Position numbers and translations under genes: made by a program. Of a stretch of DNA of 50,179 bases, positions 1 through 8,330 are shown piece after piece; positions within the stretch are counted from its first letter, which is position 1, and each line of letters starts with the position of its first letter. The notes below the pieces were generated by a model that saw nothing but the letters and a program-made list of their open reading frames with translations, was not told where the DNA came from and did not search any database. The stretch is from Treponema sp. (GTDB taxonomy: Bacteria; Spirochaetota; Spirochaetia; Treponematales; Treponemataceae). The DNA lies in assembly GCA_017963165.1 (NCBI GenBank), contig JAGCTZ010000011.1:1-50179 (forward strand). Direction: 5' to 3'.

Positions 1-2
1 AC

Positions 3-131
3 ATCCTCAAACGCGGAACAGAGCCCAAGGAGTTCCTGCACTGCTATGCAGCGAGTGCTTCTGCAGAAGAAACTTCTTCAGCTTCTTCTTCTTTTCTTGC
101 GAAAATTGCAGTTATTTGTTTGTCAGTTTAA
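3..131 (+). CDS. C-terminal fragment of an unidentified protein (5' end outside window)
   Basis: An open frame enters from the left edge and stops at TAA 129-131, giving 42 residues. It begins ILKRGTEPKEFLHCY, continues into a Ser/Ala/Glu-rich stretch and ends in a short hydrophobic run (AKIAVICLSV). Base composition is richer in G+C than the AT-rich spacer that follows, which favours real coding. The GTEP-x-E-F signature faintly recalls the extreme C-terminus of class A penicillin-binding proteins, but that is a guess from a handful of residues. The next gene faces the other way, so this would be the last gene of a plus-strand unit. Confidence 0.4.
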   Translation: MLKRGTEPKEFLHCYAASASAEETSSASSSFLAKIAVICLSV

Positions 132-314
132 GGAACCTTCACTCCTACTTGCAGTACAAGATTTCGCGATCCCGTCGAAACCGGGACACCCCCTTTGTGT
201 ATGCTAATATAATATATTTATTCTGAATCGTCAATAAATATTAAAAATGAACAATTACTTTTGATTTTTTTGACAATTAGCTGTACAAACAAAGACACCG
301 GTGGTTTTTACTCA
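132..314. other. Convergent intergenic spacer, no gene seen
   Basis: This spacer separates the plus-strand fragment from the minus-strand phosphatase gene. Its first half is GC-richer, with a short inverted repeat TCCCG/CGGGA around 172-188, and its second half is very AT-rich. I see no open frame with a start and ribosome-binding site, and no hairpin with a clean T-tract. Confidence 0.4.
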
Positions 315-2327
315 TTATTTTTTCTTTAATATAACAAGAGTAACGTCATCGGTAATTTTGGCCCGATTTGCAAAAGTCCTTGCTTCATCAACAATAAGTT
401 GAATCTGCTCTGCAATCGGATGATCAGAGTTTTTGAGGAAGGTTCTTCTAAGGCGGTCAACACCAAATTCCTCTCTATTGCGATTCATAGTTTCTGTTAA
501 ACCATCTGTATAGAGCAGCAGTAAATCACCTTTTTCTACAGTTGTTGTAACACATTCAAAATTTACAGGGAAATCAGAAATACCAATAACACTAGATTCG
601 CTTGATTCACCGCGTTTTATGAGTTCAATTTTGTTGTCTTTTTTCTTGTAATGCATAATTTGAGGATGTCCAGCATTTACAATTTCAATATTATTTCCAT
701 TTACACGCGCAAGAACTCCAGTAAGATAATTTTCTACATTACCTTTTTGTGTAATAATTCTATCGTTTGTAATGCTCATTACATCTTCAAGCTTAAGCTT
801 TTTACCTTTAAAGAATTCATCATTGATAATATTCTTAACAAGCATTGTAACAAGTCCCGAAGAAATACCATGACCAGAAACATCAAAAAGACCAAAGCCT
901 TCAAGGACATCTTTTGTAAAATAAAAGTCGTATAAGTCACCGGAAACACCAGCCATAGGTTTATTATAATAACCGACTTCAAAGTTCTTAAAATCAGGAA
1001 GTCTTAAATTATAGAAGCTTTGCTGTACAAACGAAGCAAGTTCAATTTCCTTATCTGCACGTTCAATTTCATACTTCAAATGACTGTTAGTTTCTTCAAG
1101 AGTTGTATTAGCTCTTGTTAAATCTTCTGTCCTGCTTTGTACAAGCTTTTCAAGATTTGAATTGAGAAAATCTACTCTATTTGTCATTGCTGCAAAATTT
1201 ATTATAAGTAAAGCAAGGAAAACAAAAACTACAATTTGCCAGCCGAATACGATTATAAGAGTGTAAATCTTTTGCTTGATAAAATAAATTATACCTGTTA
1301 TAAGAATTGATACCAGAACCGGTACAAAACCAAGAAGTAAACTTATAACTTTTTTATTTTTACGTATAATCTGAATAATAATAAAGTGTACTGCATAAAG
1401 CATATGAAGCAAAACGGCAACATAACTTATACCAAGATAGAAAAAGAAATCATGAAGATTTTGTGTAAATAATATAAAAAAACATGGACCAATTGTAATT
1501 GCAGAGCGGTATACTTTACGAGGTAAAGATTCATTTACTTCAAGATTGTCCCTCATAAAAGAAACTGCAAAAAAACTTGAAAAGGATGCTGCAATTCCAC
1601 GGAATAATTTTTGAAAAAGAAGATATGAAAATGGATATTGATAAATAATTGGGAATTCACCGACACAAAGTGAAACCATAAACAATGATGAAAATAAATT
1701 CATAAAACCAAAAGAAAGATATTGCTTTTCGGAACGTCTTAAACAAAAAACAGTAAAGTACATTATCGCAATGATAAACATCATGCAGGAGCAGATTAGA
1801 TGAAGCTTTGAATTAAAAAAGTCATAAGTCTGCTGTTTTGCTGTTACTTTATTTTGTGTCGAAATAAAAGGTATTGTACTTATTTTTCCTTCACCATCAA
1901 TATAAACTCTTACAATTAATTCATTCCTTCCTTTTTCGTCATATAAATCGGGAGAAAGAACATAAGTACTGGAACGGCCTCCGACAGAGAAGGGGGAAGG
2001 TTCAAAAAAGCCTCGTGAACCTATTGAAGAACCGTTAAGATAAACTTCGCTGGCAATCTTAATGTTTCCAAGAAAAACCATAAGATGTTGATTTCTAAGT
2101 TCAGAAGGAATTGTAAAATATGTTTTTAAAAGAAGTTCACCCTTTCGTTCCTGAAGAAGTTTTGAAAGCTTTGAAAATTGAGAAACTTCAACAGGCTTCC
2201 AGAAAAGTCCGTTTTCTGAATAAACCCAGTCGTTGTCAAGTAAAATTTCAGGGTCATCGGCGAATCCGCAGGAAACGAACGTTGTGAGGATTATTGAAAT
2301 AATACAAAAATATAAAAACTTCTTCAT
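315..2327 (-). CDS. 7TM-DISM sensor fused to SpoIIE/RsbU-type PP2C phosphatase
   Basis: This 670-residue membrane phosphatase probably dephosphorylates a STAS-domain antagonist in response to an extracytoplasmic signal. Residues 1-23 form a signal peptide with a possible spirochaetal lipobox ending at Cys20. Residues 30-165 look like the beta-sandwich DISMED2-type sensor (VYLNGSSIG). About seven membrane spans lie between 172 and 382, followed by a coiled coil (390-435). The catalytic PP2C domain (445-668) carries the metal-binding motifs VSGDLYDFY and FDVSGHG, then LLLYTDGLTE and TDDVTLVIL, so it looks active. The start has no Shine-Dalgarno and lies just after a hairpin with eight U residues. 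It belongs with the HATPase, STAS and second phosphatase genes upstream on the same strand. The domain assignment is solid; the signal and target are inferred. Confidence 0.9.
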   Translation of the reverse strand: MKKFLYFCIISIILTTFVSCGFADDPEILLDNDWVYSENGLFWKPVEVSQFSKLSKLLQERKGELLLKTYFTIPSELRNQHLMVFLGNIKIASEVYLNGSSIGSRGFFEPSPFSVGGRSSTYVLSPDLYDEKGRNELIVRVYIDGEGKISTIPFISTQNKVTAKQQTYDFFNSKLHLICSCMMFIIAIMYFTVFCLRRSEKQYLSFGFMNLFSSLFMVSLCVGEFPIIYQYPFSYLLFQKLFRGIAASFSSFFAVSFMRDNLEVNESLPRKVYRSAITIGPCFFILFTQNLHDFFFYLGISYVAVLLHMLYAVHFIIIQIIRKNKKVISLLLGFVPVLVSILITGIIYFIKQKIYTLIIVFGWQIVVFVFLALLIINFAAMTNRVDFLNSNLEKLVQSRTEDLTRANTTLEETNSHLKYEIERADKEIELASFVQQSFYNLRLPDFKNFEVGYYNKPMAGVSGDLYDFYFTKDVLEGFGLFDVSGHGISSGLVTMLVKNIINDEFFKGKKLKLEDVMSITNDRIITQKGNVENYLTGVLARVNGNNIEIVNAGHPQIMHYKKKDNKIELIKRGESSESSVIGISDFPVNFECVTTTVEKGDLLLLYTDGLTETMNRNREEFGVDRLRRTFLKNSDHPIAEQIQLIVDEARTFANRAKITDDVTLVILKKK

Positions 2328-2337
2328 TTATAAAAAA

Positions 2338-2385
2338 AAGTCTAAAAAAATTACTATTTTGTGTAATAACAACTTTTTAGACTTT
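2338..2385 (-). terminator. Hairpin plus U-tract directly before the sensor-phosphatase start
   Basis: Perfect 12-bp arms (AAAGTCTAAAAA at 2338-2349 and its complement at 2374-2385) enclose a further ATTAC/GTAAT pairing. Read on the minus strand, the hairpin is followed by eight T residues and then, within a few bases, the ATG at 2327. It resembles an intrinsic terminator but is A/T-rich. It could end the HATPase transcript or attenuate the phosphatase gene. Confidence 0.5.
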
Positions 2386-2442
2386 ATAAAATTGAAATTG
2401 AATTAATTGATTCTATAACGAGAAACAAAAAAACATAGAAAT

Positions 2443-2468
2443 AAAGGCACAAAGAATGTGCCTTTTTT
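2443..2468. terminator. Hairpin downstream of the HATPase gene
   Basis: AAAGGCAC (2443-2450) pairs with GTGCCTTT (2458-2465) across a 7-nt loop. It begins 14 nt past the stop codon of the HATPase gene. The minus-strand read continues TTTATTTC, a moderate T-tract; the plus-strand read has six T residues. The likely role is 3' end formation for the minus-strand operon. Confidence 0.5.
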
Positions 2469-2481
2469 CATTCAATGATTT

Positions 2482-3036
2482 TTATTCGCCGTCGTGATTG
2501 ATGTTCTTGTATTTCTGCTGATACTTCTTAAGCATTGCTACAGCATTTCTTTTGCCGTTGTATACAAAACCACCATTCCAATATTCAAGTGCTGCGAAAA
2601 GTGCGTTACCACCATCCTGACTGTCAGATTCCTTTGTACGGAATGAAACATAATCTGCAAGCTGCATAAAATCATTGTTGTGAAGACATTCAAGACGTTT
2701 CTTGTTGAATTCATTCCATTTTTCAAGATCCTGGAATCCTTCACCTTCGTCCTGTACGATAATATGAGCGTGAGTTGGGCTGAAAGAATACCATACTGTT
2801 ACTTTCTTATTAATGTCACAGTGGTTTCCATGTTTTACAGCGTTCTTAATAACTTCACTAATCTGTTGTTCAAGAAGGTTAAGCTCTTTAATTTCTGTAG
2901 GAGCTGATTGTACAATTAAAAGTGTAAAATATCGTATTTGTCTAAAGTCAGACGGAAACTCCTTCTTAAGCATGTTTGTTTTGTCAAATAACGGATCATT
3001 TTCGTCCGAGCGTAGTTCTTTAATGTCCTGAGCCAC
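2482..3036 (-). CDS. HATPase_c ATP-binding protein, RsbW/anti-sigma kinase-like
   Basis: A 184-residue cytoplasmic protein of the GHKL anti-sigma-factor kinase type. The N-box is EQQISEVIKNAVKHGN (about residues 57-72) and the G1 box is IIVQDEGEGF (about 112-121); a G2-like DGGNAL lies near residue 141. In RsbW/SpoIIAB relatives such proteins bind a sigma factor or other client and phosphorylate the STAS antagonist. Translation probably starts at GTG (3034-3036), because a perfect AAGGAGG sits six bases upstream. The STAS gene lies 70 bp upstream on the same strand and a phosphatase gene flanks each side, which is the classic partner-switching set. No sigma factor gene is in this window, so the client is unknown. 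Confidence 0.85.
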   Translation of the reverse strand: MAQDIKELRSDENDPLFDKTNMLKKEFPSDFRQIRYFTLLIVQSAPTEIKELNLLEQQISEVIKNAVKHGNHCDINKKVTVWYSFSPTHAHIIVQDEGEGFQDLEKWNEFNKKRLECLHNNDFMQLADYVSFRTKESDSQDGGNALFAALEYWNGGFVYNGKRNAVAMLKKYQQKYKNINHDGE

Positions 3037-3106
3037 GAGATTCCTCCTTAAAAAACCTGATCCTCCCGTAAAAAATCAGATTTTGTGTTTCTGCAAAAAA
3101 AACTGA

Positions 3107-3445
3107 TTACTCTTTCACCATAAGAAGGCCTTCCTCAACGCTATTCGCAATAGGGAAGTAACCCATAAGCTTGGTAAGCTCGATAACTTTCTTAACCGAA
3201 CCATGAATGTTAGAGATGGCAAGTTTAAGATTCATCTTTTTGATGGTAGAGCAGATGTAAATCAAAGCTCCAATTCCAGACGAGTCGATGTAGTCAACCT
3301 GTTCAAGATTAATTACAAAGTTTTTAACGTTCTTTTCAAGCATCTTCATAACAAGTTCTTTTAACTTGTAAGAGTTGTAAAGATCCATTTCGCCTGTAAC
3401 ATCGATGATGTAAACATCTCCATTCTTACGTATTTTAAGTTCCAT
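3107..3445 (-). CDS. STAS-domain anti-sigma factor antagonist
   Basis: A single-domain, 112-residue STAS protein (SpoIIAA/RsbV family). The signature YIDSSGIGALIYI at about residues 51-63 contains the Ser-Ser pair that the kinase phosphorylates in this family. The beta-strand start MELKIRKNGDVYIIDVTGEMDLYN is typical, as is the length. A strong AAGGAG lies seven bases before the ATG. It should be the phospho-switch between the HATPase downstream and the two SpoIIE-type phosphatases. Only 20 bp separate it from the second phosphatase gene, so the two are co-transcribed. Confidence 0.92.
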   Translation of the reverse strand: MELKIRKNGDVYIIDVTGEMDLYNSYKLKELVMKMLEKNVKNFVINLEQVDYIDSSGIGALIYICSTIKKMNLKLAISNIHGSVKKVIELTKLMGYFPIANSVEEGLLMVKE

Positions 3446-3465
3446 AAAGAAGCTCCTTTCCTGTT

Positions 3466-5139
3466 TTATTGGATTTTAATAACCAGAATACTCTGATCAT
3501 CGTATTGTTGTGCGTTTCCGCAGTATTTTTTCAAATCATCTTTAACACGACTTGAAATATCCTTTGCACCGGCACTCTTATTCTTCAATATTACTTTCTT
3601 TAGGTTTTCAGAAGCATATTGTACACTATTTTCATTAAGAGATTCAAGTAAACCATCAGTACAAGTAACAAGAATATCTCCTGATGAAAGAGAAACATCA
3701 ATATCTGTATAAACAGTATTTTTTTCTACACCCATAGGTTCACTTGGAGTAGTAAGCTGTTTGAAAGAACCATCGGCAGCTGAATAAAGGAATACAGGAT
3801 TGTTTCCACAAGTAGCAATCTGTGCTTTATTGTTTGTGCTGTTAAAGTTGATAAGAGCTACACTTGCAAAATGGTCAATCTTGGCACTATCTATACAAAT
3901 GCCTCTGTTTGCCCAGGAAAGGATTGTAGCTGCTGTCTGTTCTGTATTAACAGTAAGACGTAAAATTGCGCGTATCATAATCATTACGACAAGCGAATTC
4001 ATACCTTTTCCAGCAACGTCTGCCATAACAAAAGAGATTCTGTCTTTGCGTGAAGCAATTACATCATAATAATCACCGCAGACACCTTCCAGAGTATTAG
4101 AGAAGCAGCCTATAGAAACATTTGGAATAACAGGGAGCTTTGCAGGAAGAAGATCCTTCTGATACTTAGAAGCGATTGTACCGTCCTTACTGAGTTCTGC
4201 ATGCTCTGCATAAGCAAGGAAACTGTAAAGAGGTGTAATAGCAGTAGAAACTGCATCTGCAAGAATAACTGCTGTATCAAAATCATCTTTAGTGAATTTT
4301 TCATTAGCAGGAAGACGTGAAAGACCAATAAGACCAAGGGCTCTTTCCTGCTGTTTAATTGGAACAAATATATAACTTCCACATTTAAGGAATTCTTCAG
4401 GTCCATTCTGATATACAAGAGGATCCTTAATAGAATCAGTAATAAGAACAGGTTCTCCGTTTGTAAAAATTGTTCCAAAAATATTATCCTGAAGCGGGAA
4501 TTGAGCAAAACGAAGGTTCGTTTCTACTCTTAATGGCTTATGCGGCAAATCATCAGGAAGTTTATATGGAGGAGGGAAAGATCCCATAAGTGATTTTACT
4601 GCAAGAGTGTTATCATAATCATCGCCGACAAGGATAACACAACCGTCTGCACCGATTTTTTCGGTCATCATCTTGTTACAGTAATCAAGGAAGTTTTCCA
4701 TAGAATTATCGCGGGAGAAGAAAGAAGAAACCTGAGAAACAAGTGTTTTATTTACTTCAAGAAGCCTCTTGTTCTTTGCTTCGAGCTCGGCAATAACATT
4801 TTTTACAAAGTCACTGTTTTCAATAGCAGCATTCTGTTCTGCAATTCGTTTTTCTGCCTTTTTCTTTTCACGCTTTTCTGGATTGTCAAAAGCTTTTATA
4901 ACCAGATATGGAAGGGTTATGAATTCTGCGAGGATGACTGCGAAAACAAAATAAATGAAATGCTGGTCAAAAAACGAAAATACGGAGCATGCGACAAGAA
5001 TACCCGTAACTATAAAAAAAGTAAAACTAACTTTTGCGGTATTTCTAAGCTTCATTATAAGAAGGAATAGAAACACTAGTACACCAAGTCCTGCTGCGAC
5101 TAACAGCGGCACCCCAATGTAATTGTCTATGGAACCCAT
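3466..5139 (-). CDS. Membrane GAF-SpoIIE PP2C phosphatase
   Basis: A 557-residue protein with about three membrane spans in residues 7-85, a coiled coil (90-140), a GAF domain (about 150-305) and a SpoIIE-type PP2C domain (about 335-557). Phosphatase motifs GVCGDYYDVI, VMADVAGKGMNSLV, LVTCTDGLLE and YDDQSILVIKI are intact. The frame is open to 5181, but ATG 5137-5139 is preferred because AGGAG precedes it by five bases and the hydrophobic segment follows directly. With the sensor phosphatase at 315 it gives this partner switch two inputs: one extracytoplasmic, one through a cytoplasmic GAF ligand. The ParB-like gene ends 38 bp upstream. Confidence 0.9.
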   Translation of the reverse strand: MGSIDNYIGVPLLVAAGLGVLVFLFLLIMKLRNTAKVSFTFFIVTGILVACSVFSFFDQHFIYFVFAVILAEFITLPYLVIKAFDNPEKREKKKAEKRIAEQNAAIENSDFVKNVIAELEAKNKRLLEVNKTLVSQVSSFFSRDNSMENFLDYCNKMMTEKIGADGCVILVGDDYDNTLAVKSLMGSFPPPYKLPDDLPHKPLRVETNLRFAQFPLQDNIFGTIFTNGEPVLITDSIKDPLVYQNGPEEFLKCGSYIFVPIKQQERALGLIGLSRLPANEKFTKDDFDTAVILADAVSTAITPLYSFLAYAEHAELSKDGTIASKYQKDLLPAKLPVIPNVSIGCFSNTLEGVCGDYYDVIASRKDRISFVMADVAGKGMNSLVVMIMIRAILRLTVNTEQTAATILSWANRGICIDSAKIDHFASVALINFNSTNNKAQIATCGNNPVFLYSAADGSFKQLTTPSEPMGVEKNTVYTDIDVSLSSGDILVTCTDGLLESLNENSVQYASENLKKVILKNKSAGAKDISSRVKDDLKKYCGNAQQYDDQSILVIKIQ

Positions 5140-5177
5140 TTTTACTCCTGTGTCTTTCAATTTTAACATTGAAATTT

Positions 5178-6128
5178 TCAATCGTCAAGTTTTATATAAT
5201 TATCGGCAGAATTTGCAGAAATTGCCCGTCGTAAAATCAATCTTTCGAAAGAATTTTTGATTCTTTTAAAGAAAGGAATGTGATAATACTTTCCAAAATC
5301 CTGGACGGCTCTGTCTATAGGAATGTTATCGCCAAAAGAATGCTTTAATGAGTCCCAGTAGCGCACAATCCATACATACATGTCGGCCAAAGTTCTTTTC
5401 GGGAACTTGTGAAGTATATGACATTTGCGGACAGAAGTAACAATCGGCAGATAAACTGTGTTAAACCAGGAAAGAATGGCGTCTTCCATTGAAACTTCTT
5501 CATCTTTTCCCTGATTAAGATAGTATTTATGCGTAAGAATATGATTATAAATGACGTCATAGCGTCCTGTTCGTGTAAAATCAAGACACCAGTAGTCTGT
5601 TATATCGCCAAAGTTTGTTTCGCTGTAAAAAACGCGCTTTTCGTAGTAAATAATCTGCTTTATGATGTCCGGCATGTTTTCGGGTTTGTTAAGCTTTATT
5701 TCGCTTTGTAAAGAAACAACTTCTGCATCAATAAACTCTGTTCCGCGCGATTTTGCAACAGAAACCCTGTGATTTCCGTCTCGTACAAAATAAAGACCCG
5801 AAATTTCATAAACCTTTATTGGAGGAAGAATTATATCTTTAATTGCGGCTTCGTCTACATGCTGCCATCTGTTGCGAAGATGTGAGCTTTTAGGAAAGAA
5901 ATGATTATCAAAATCATTATAACGACCTTCGCTGCCAACAACTTTGTCAATAGGAATAACTTTCATTCCTACGTATGTCTCTGCAGTTGGTTTTAAAAGC
6001 TGTTTTACATCATTCAAAGAGATAAGAGAAACCTCTTCTGGTGTAAGGAAATGCTGAATTTCATTAAAAAGTGCCTTATTTCTAGCCTTTGAAAAATCTT
6101 CTTCTGCTGTTCTATCTATAAGATTCAT
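5178..6128 (-). CDS. ParB/sulfiredoxin-fold domain protein of unknown function
   Basis: A 316-residue soluble protein. Residues about 57-145 hold a ParB N-terminal-like domain: VIPIDKVVGSEGRYNDFD, then PPIKVYEISGLYFVRDGNHR and SVAKSRG, the ParB-type box with the D-G-x-H-R core. There is no helix-turn-helix typical of plasmid ParB, and no parS-like site was noticed. The remaining 170 residues are aromatic-rich and mostly helical, with no motif I recognise. Its ATG overlaps the TGA of the upstream phosphoesterase (ATGA), so the two are translationally coupled. Relatives with this box are usually annotated only as ParB N-terminal domain proteins; nucleotide binding or hydrolysis is plausible but inferred. 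Confidence 0.7.
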   Translation of the reverse strand: MNLIDRTAEEDFSKARNKALFNEIQHFLTPEEVSLISLNDVKQLLKPTAETYVGMKVIPIDKVVGSEGRYNDFDNHFFPKSSHLRNRWQHVDEAAIKDIILPPIKVYEISGLYFVRDGNHRVSVAKSRGTEFIDAEVVSLQSEIKLNKPENMPDIIKQIIYYEKRVFYSETNFGDITDYWCLDFTRTGRYDVIYNHILTHKYYLNQGKDEEVSMEDAILSWFNTVYLPIVTSVRKCHILHKFPKRTLADMYVWIVRYWDSLKHSFGDNIPIDRAVQDFGKYYHIPFFKRIKNSFERLILRRAISANSADNYIKLDD

Positions 6129-6850
6129 TGTTGTGTTCCTTCTGTCTGCGGAAATTCAATAAGCCAGTGTGCATATGCATTTACAACTGTTGTATCTCCT
6201 GTTTTTGTTATTCGATTTTCTCTTGCATCATAGATATGAATATGACCATGAACAAGATATGAAGGCTTAAATTTATTTATAAACCAGTTAAAGCATTCAA
6301 ATCCCTTGTGACATGGATCTTCCTTATCATGAATATGACGCGGAGAAGCATGAGTAAGCAGAATATCAAGATATCTGCCGTATTTTATTTTATTGATTAT
6401 AAGCGATGGAATAAGACGCCTGAGCCTGCGTTTCATCTGGCGTTCTGTATATTGATTTAGTCCCTTGTTATATTGAAGGGAACCCGAAATACCTGCAATA
6501 AGAAGGGGAGTTTTATTTCCAGTTGCCGGATCTGTAAAGCAAAGGCTTTTATCTGTAATTACCTTAAAACCAGCGTATGTACCGCCGTGGCCAAAGTTTT
6601 CCTGTCTATTATAGTCAGGCTGTGCTCCCTGCATGTTTCTTGCTGATTTATGGTAATAAGCAAAATCATTAAGATTGTGATTTCCAAAAATAAAATAAGT
6701 GGGTTTGTTTAGCATTGTGACTACAAAGTCAATGTAATCAAGCGGTAAATCACCTGCGCATAAGATTAAATCGACATCGCCAAAGGTCTGGCGGAGATTC
6801 TGATTATAAATGAGAGGGTCTACATAATCCGAAAGGCACAGGATTTTCAT
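6125..6850 (-). CDS. Calcineurin-like metallophosphoesterase
   Basis: A 241-residue cytoplasmic phosphoesterase. It begins MKILCLSDYVDPLIY where the family normally has D-x-H, so the first metal-binding His is replaced (SDYVD). The other blocks are present: LILCAGDLPL, YFIFGNHN, DILLTHASPRHIHD and YLVHGHIHIYD. This is the order expected of a dinuclear-metal phosphatase or phosphodiesterase. The start overlaps the upstream TPR gene as TAATG and the end overlaps the ParB-like gene as ATGA, so TPR protein, phosphoesterase and ParB-like protein are made from one message. The substrate cannot be told from sequence. Confidence 0.85.
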   Translation of the reverse strand: MKILCLSDYVDPLIYNQNLRQTFGDVDLILCAGDLPLDYIDFVVTMLNKPTYFIFGNHNLNDFAYYHKSARNMQGAQPDYNRQENFGHGGTYAGFKVITDKSLCFTDPATGNKTPLLIAGISGSLQYNKGLNQYTERQMKRRLRRLIPSLIINKIKYGRYLDILLTHASPRHIHDKEDPCHKGFECFNWFINKFKPSYLVHGHIHIYDARENRITKTGDTTVVNAYAHWLIEFPQTEGTQQ

Positions 6851-8226
6851 TATTCTTCTGAAGATCCTGCTTTTGAAAGAATATTTTCAAGCTTTGTTTT
6901 ATCTATAAGCTCTATAGGACGGCCTTCGGCAAAATGTTTGCTTGTATTTGAATAGCCCGAAGATGAAAAAAGATAACCTTTCTGGCAGTTGAGCGTTTTC
7001 ATTGTATCAAGGGTTTCGCGGACAATATCATCTTCTATAGGATCAGGCTCGCGGAAAAAGCGGAACATTGTTGTCTGCTTACGCATATTTCTCCAGCCTT
7101 CTGTTGCTTTATCTACACCTGTAATCTGACAGCCCCATTTTTTAGAATCACATGAAAGAATCTGGTGTTTAATTGCTTTTTCTACTGTATTTTTACAGAT
7201 CATGATGAATTCTTCGTTGCTGCAGGTCAGATAATCCTTAAGGTAATCATTTGCCTGAAGGTCTTTATATTCAGAGAGTTTTGCAGAAACATCACGGAAA
7301 GTTTTGTTACGCTTATAAATCTGTTCCCACTGTTCAATAGCTTTATCAATTTTACGGCTTTTTTCGTAACAGGTGGCAAGAAAATAACGGGCATAAAGTG
7401 TTTCACCGTTAAGATTTTCTTTATCAAGTTCAATTGCACGCTGAAAATCCATTGCGGCATTATCAAAACGGTTTGCAAGCATAAAGCAGGAGCCGTGCTC
7501 AATTATTGCTTTCTGCTTAATTTCCGGGTCACGTTGTGCCTTTTCAAAAGATTTTATGGCTGCCGCAAGGTCTTTTGCATCTTTTTCAATTTTACCAAGA
7601 TAATAATATGAAGAATAAGTTTCTGGGCTAAGCTTTATTGCAATATCAATTTCTTTTTTTGCTTCGCCAAAATTCTTTGTTCTGTAGTGCATAAGACCTA
7701 TTTCTGCATGTGCCTTTGCGTGGCGTGAATTAAGCATTACAGCCTTCTGCATAAAGCCCATTGCAATATCATATCTGTTGCACTGTTCGTAAAGATAACC
7801 GACATTAAAAAAGTTTTCTGCATTTTTTGGATCAAGCTTTGTAAGAAGAAGATAGTTCTTAAGGGCTTCTTCCTGCTGATTATATTTCATCAAAAGCTGT
7901 GCAAATTCCTGTCTGAATGAAAGTTCATCAAGCTGAGGGCCAAAAAGTGCGTTTTCGTTTACAAGTTTATATTCGATTATCGCAAGTTCAGGTTTATTTT
8001 CCTTCAGATATGCTTTTCCAAGATAGTAATGTGCTATATAATTTTTTGGATCCTTTGCAAGAATCTGTTTTGCCATTTTGATTGCGTTCTGTGTTTTTCC
8101 CTGTTTGATTAATTTTGGCATTGAGTCTACTTTTTTTGGCGTAACTGCACCCTTAATTATGAAGACAAGCAGACCTGTTATAAATATAGCCAGAACAACG
8201 ATTGCAACAATGGCAAATGAACTCAT
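6850..8226 (-). CDS. Membrane-anchored TPR protein with Mrr-like C-terminal domain
   Basis: A 458-residue protein with an N-terminal membrane anchor (about 5-27) and tetratricopeptide repeats over about residues 35-310 (AHYYLGKAYLKENKPELAI, FFNVGYLYEQCNRYDIAMGF). The last 110 residues resemble the Mrr/PD-(D/E)XK restriction-endonuclease fold: KGYLFSSSGYSNTSKHFAEG (about 416-435) followed by PIELIDKTKLENIL matches the Mrr ending, G-hydrophobic-S/T-x-FS-x-A-x-x-Y/F-A then LIDG-x-x-L. I do not see an E-x-K or Q-x-K catalytic pair, so the domain may be non-catalytic. AGGAGG precedes the ATG, and it heads the operon with the phosphoesterase and ParB-like genes. Confidence 0.8.
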   Translation of the reverse strand: MSSFAIVAIVVLAIFITGLLVFIIKGAVTPKKVDSMPKLIKQGKTQNAIKMAKQILAKDPKNYIAHYYLGKAYLKENKPELAIIEYKLVNENALFGPQLDELSFRQEFAQLLMKYNQQEEALKNYLLLTKLDPKNAENFFNVGYLYEQCNRYDIAMGFMQKAVMLNSRHAKAHAEIGLMHYRTKNFGEAKKEIDIAIKLSPETYSSYYYLGKIEKDAKDLAAAIKSFEKAQRDPEIKQKAIIEHGSCFMLANRFDNAAMDFQRAIELDKENLNGETLYARYFLATCYEKSRKIDKAIEQWEQIYKRNKTFRDVSAKLSEYKDLQANDYLKDYLTCSNEEFIMICKNTVEKAIKHQILSCDSKKWGCQITGVDKATEGWRNMRKQTTMFRFFREPDPIEDDIVRETLDTMKTLNCQKGYLFSSSGYSNTSKHFAEGRPIELIDKTKLENILSKAGSSEE

Positions 8227-8330
8227 GGCTTCCTCCTGATTATTTCAATTAGGAAAAAATTTTAGTAAAATTATATAGAACCGATAATAAGAATATTAAA
8301 TTTAAATCCTTATGTCAAAGGGGTTTGCTT

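Noticed and set aside
3466..5181. Earlier start at 5181 for the GAF phosphatase
   Set aside because: The extra 14 residues are not preceded by a ribosome site, whereas ATG 5139 has AGGAG at good spacing.
5178..6128. Chromosome-partition ParB and a nearby origin
   Set aside because: Only the ParB-like N-terminal box is present; there is no helix-turn-helix, ParA, DnaA or parS-like palindrome nearby.
7165..7611. 148-codon open frame on the plus strand
   Set aside because: It lies wholly antisense to the TPR gene, is Phe/Cys/Ile-rich as shadows of this strand are, and has no ribosome site.
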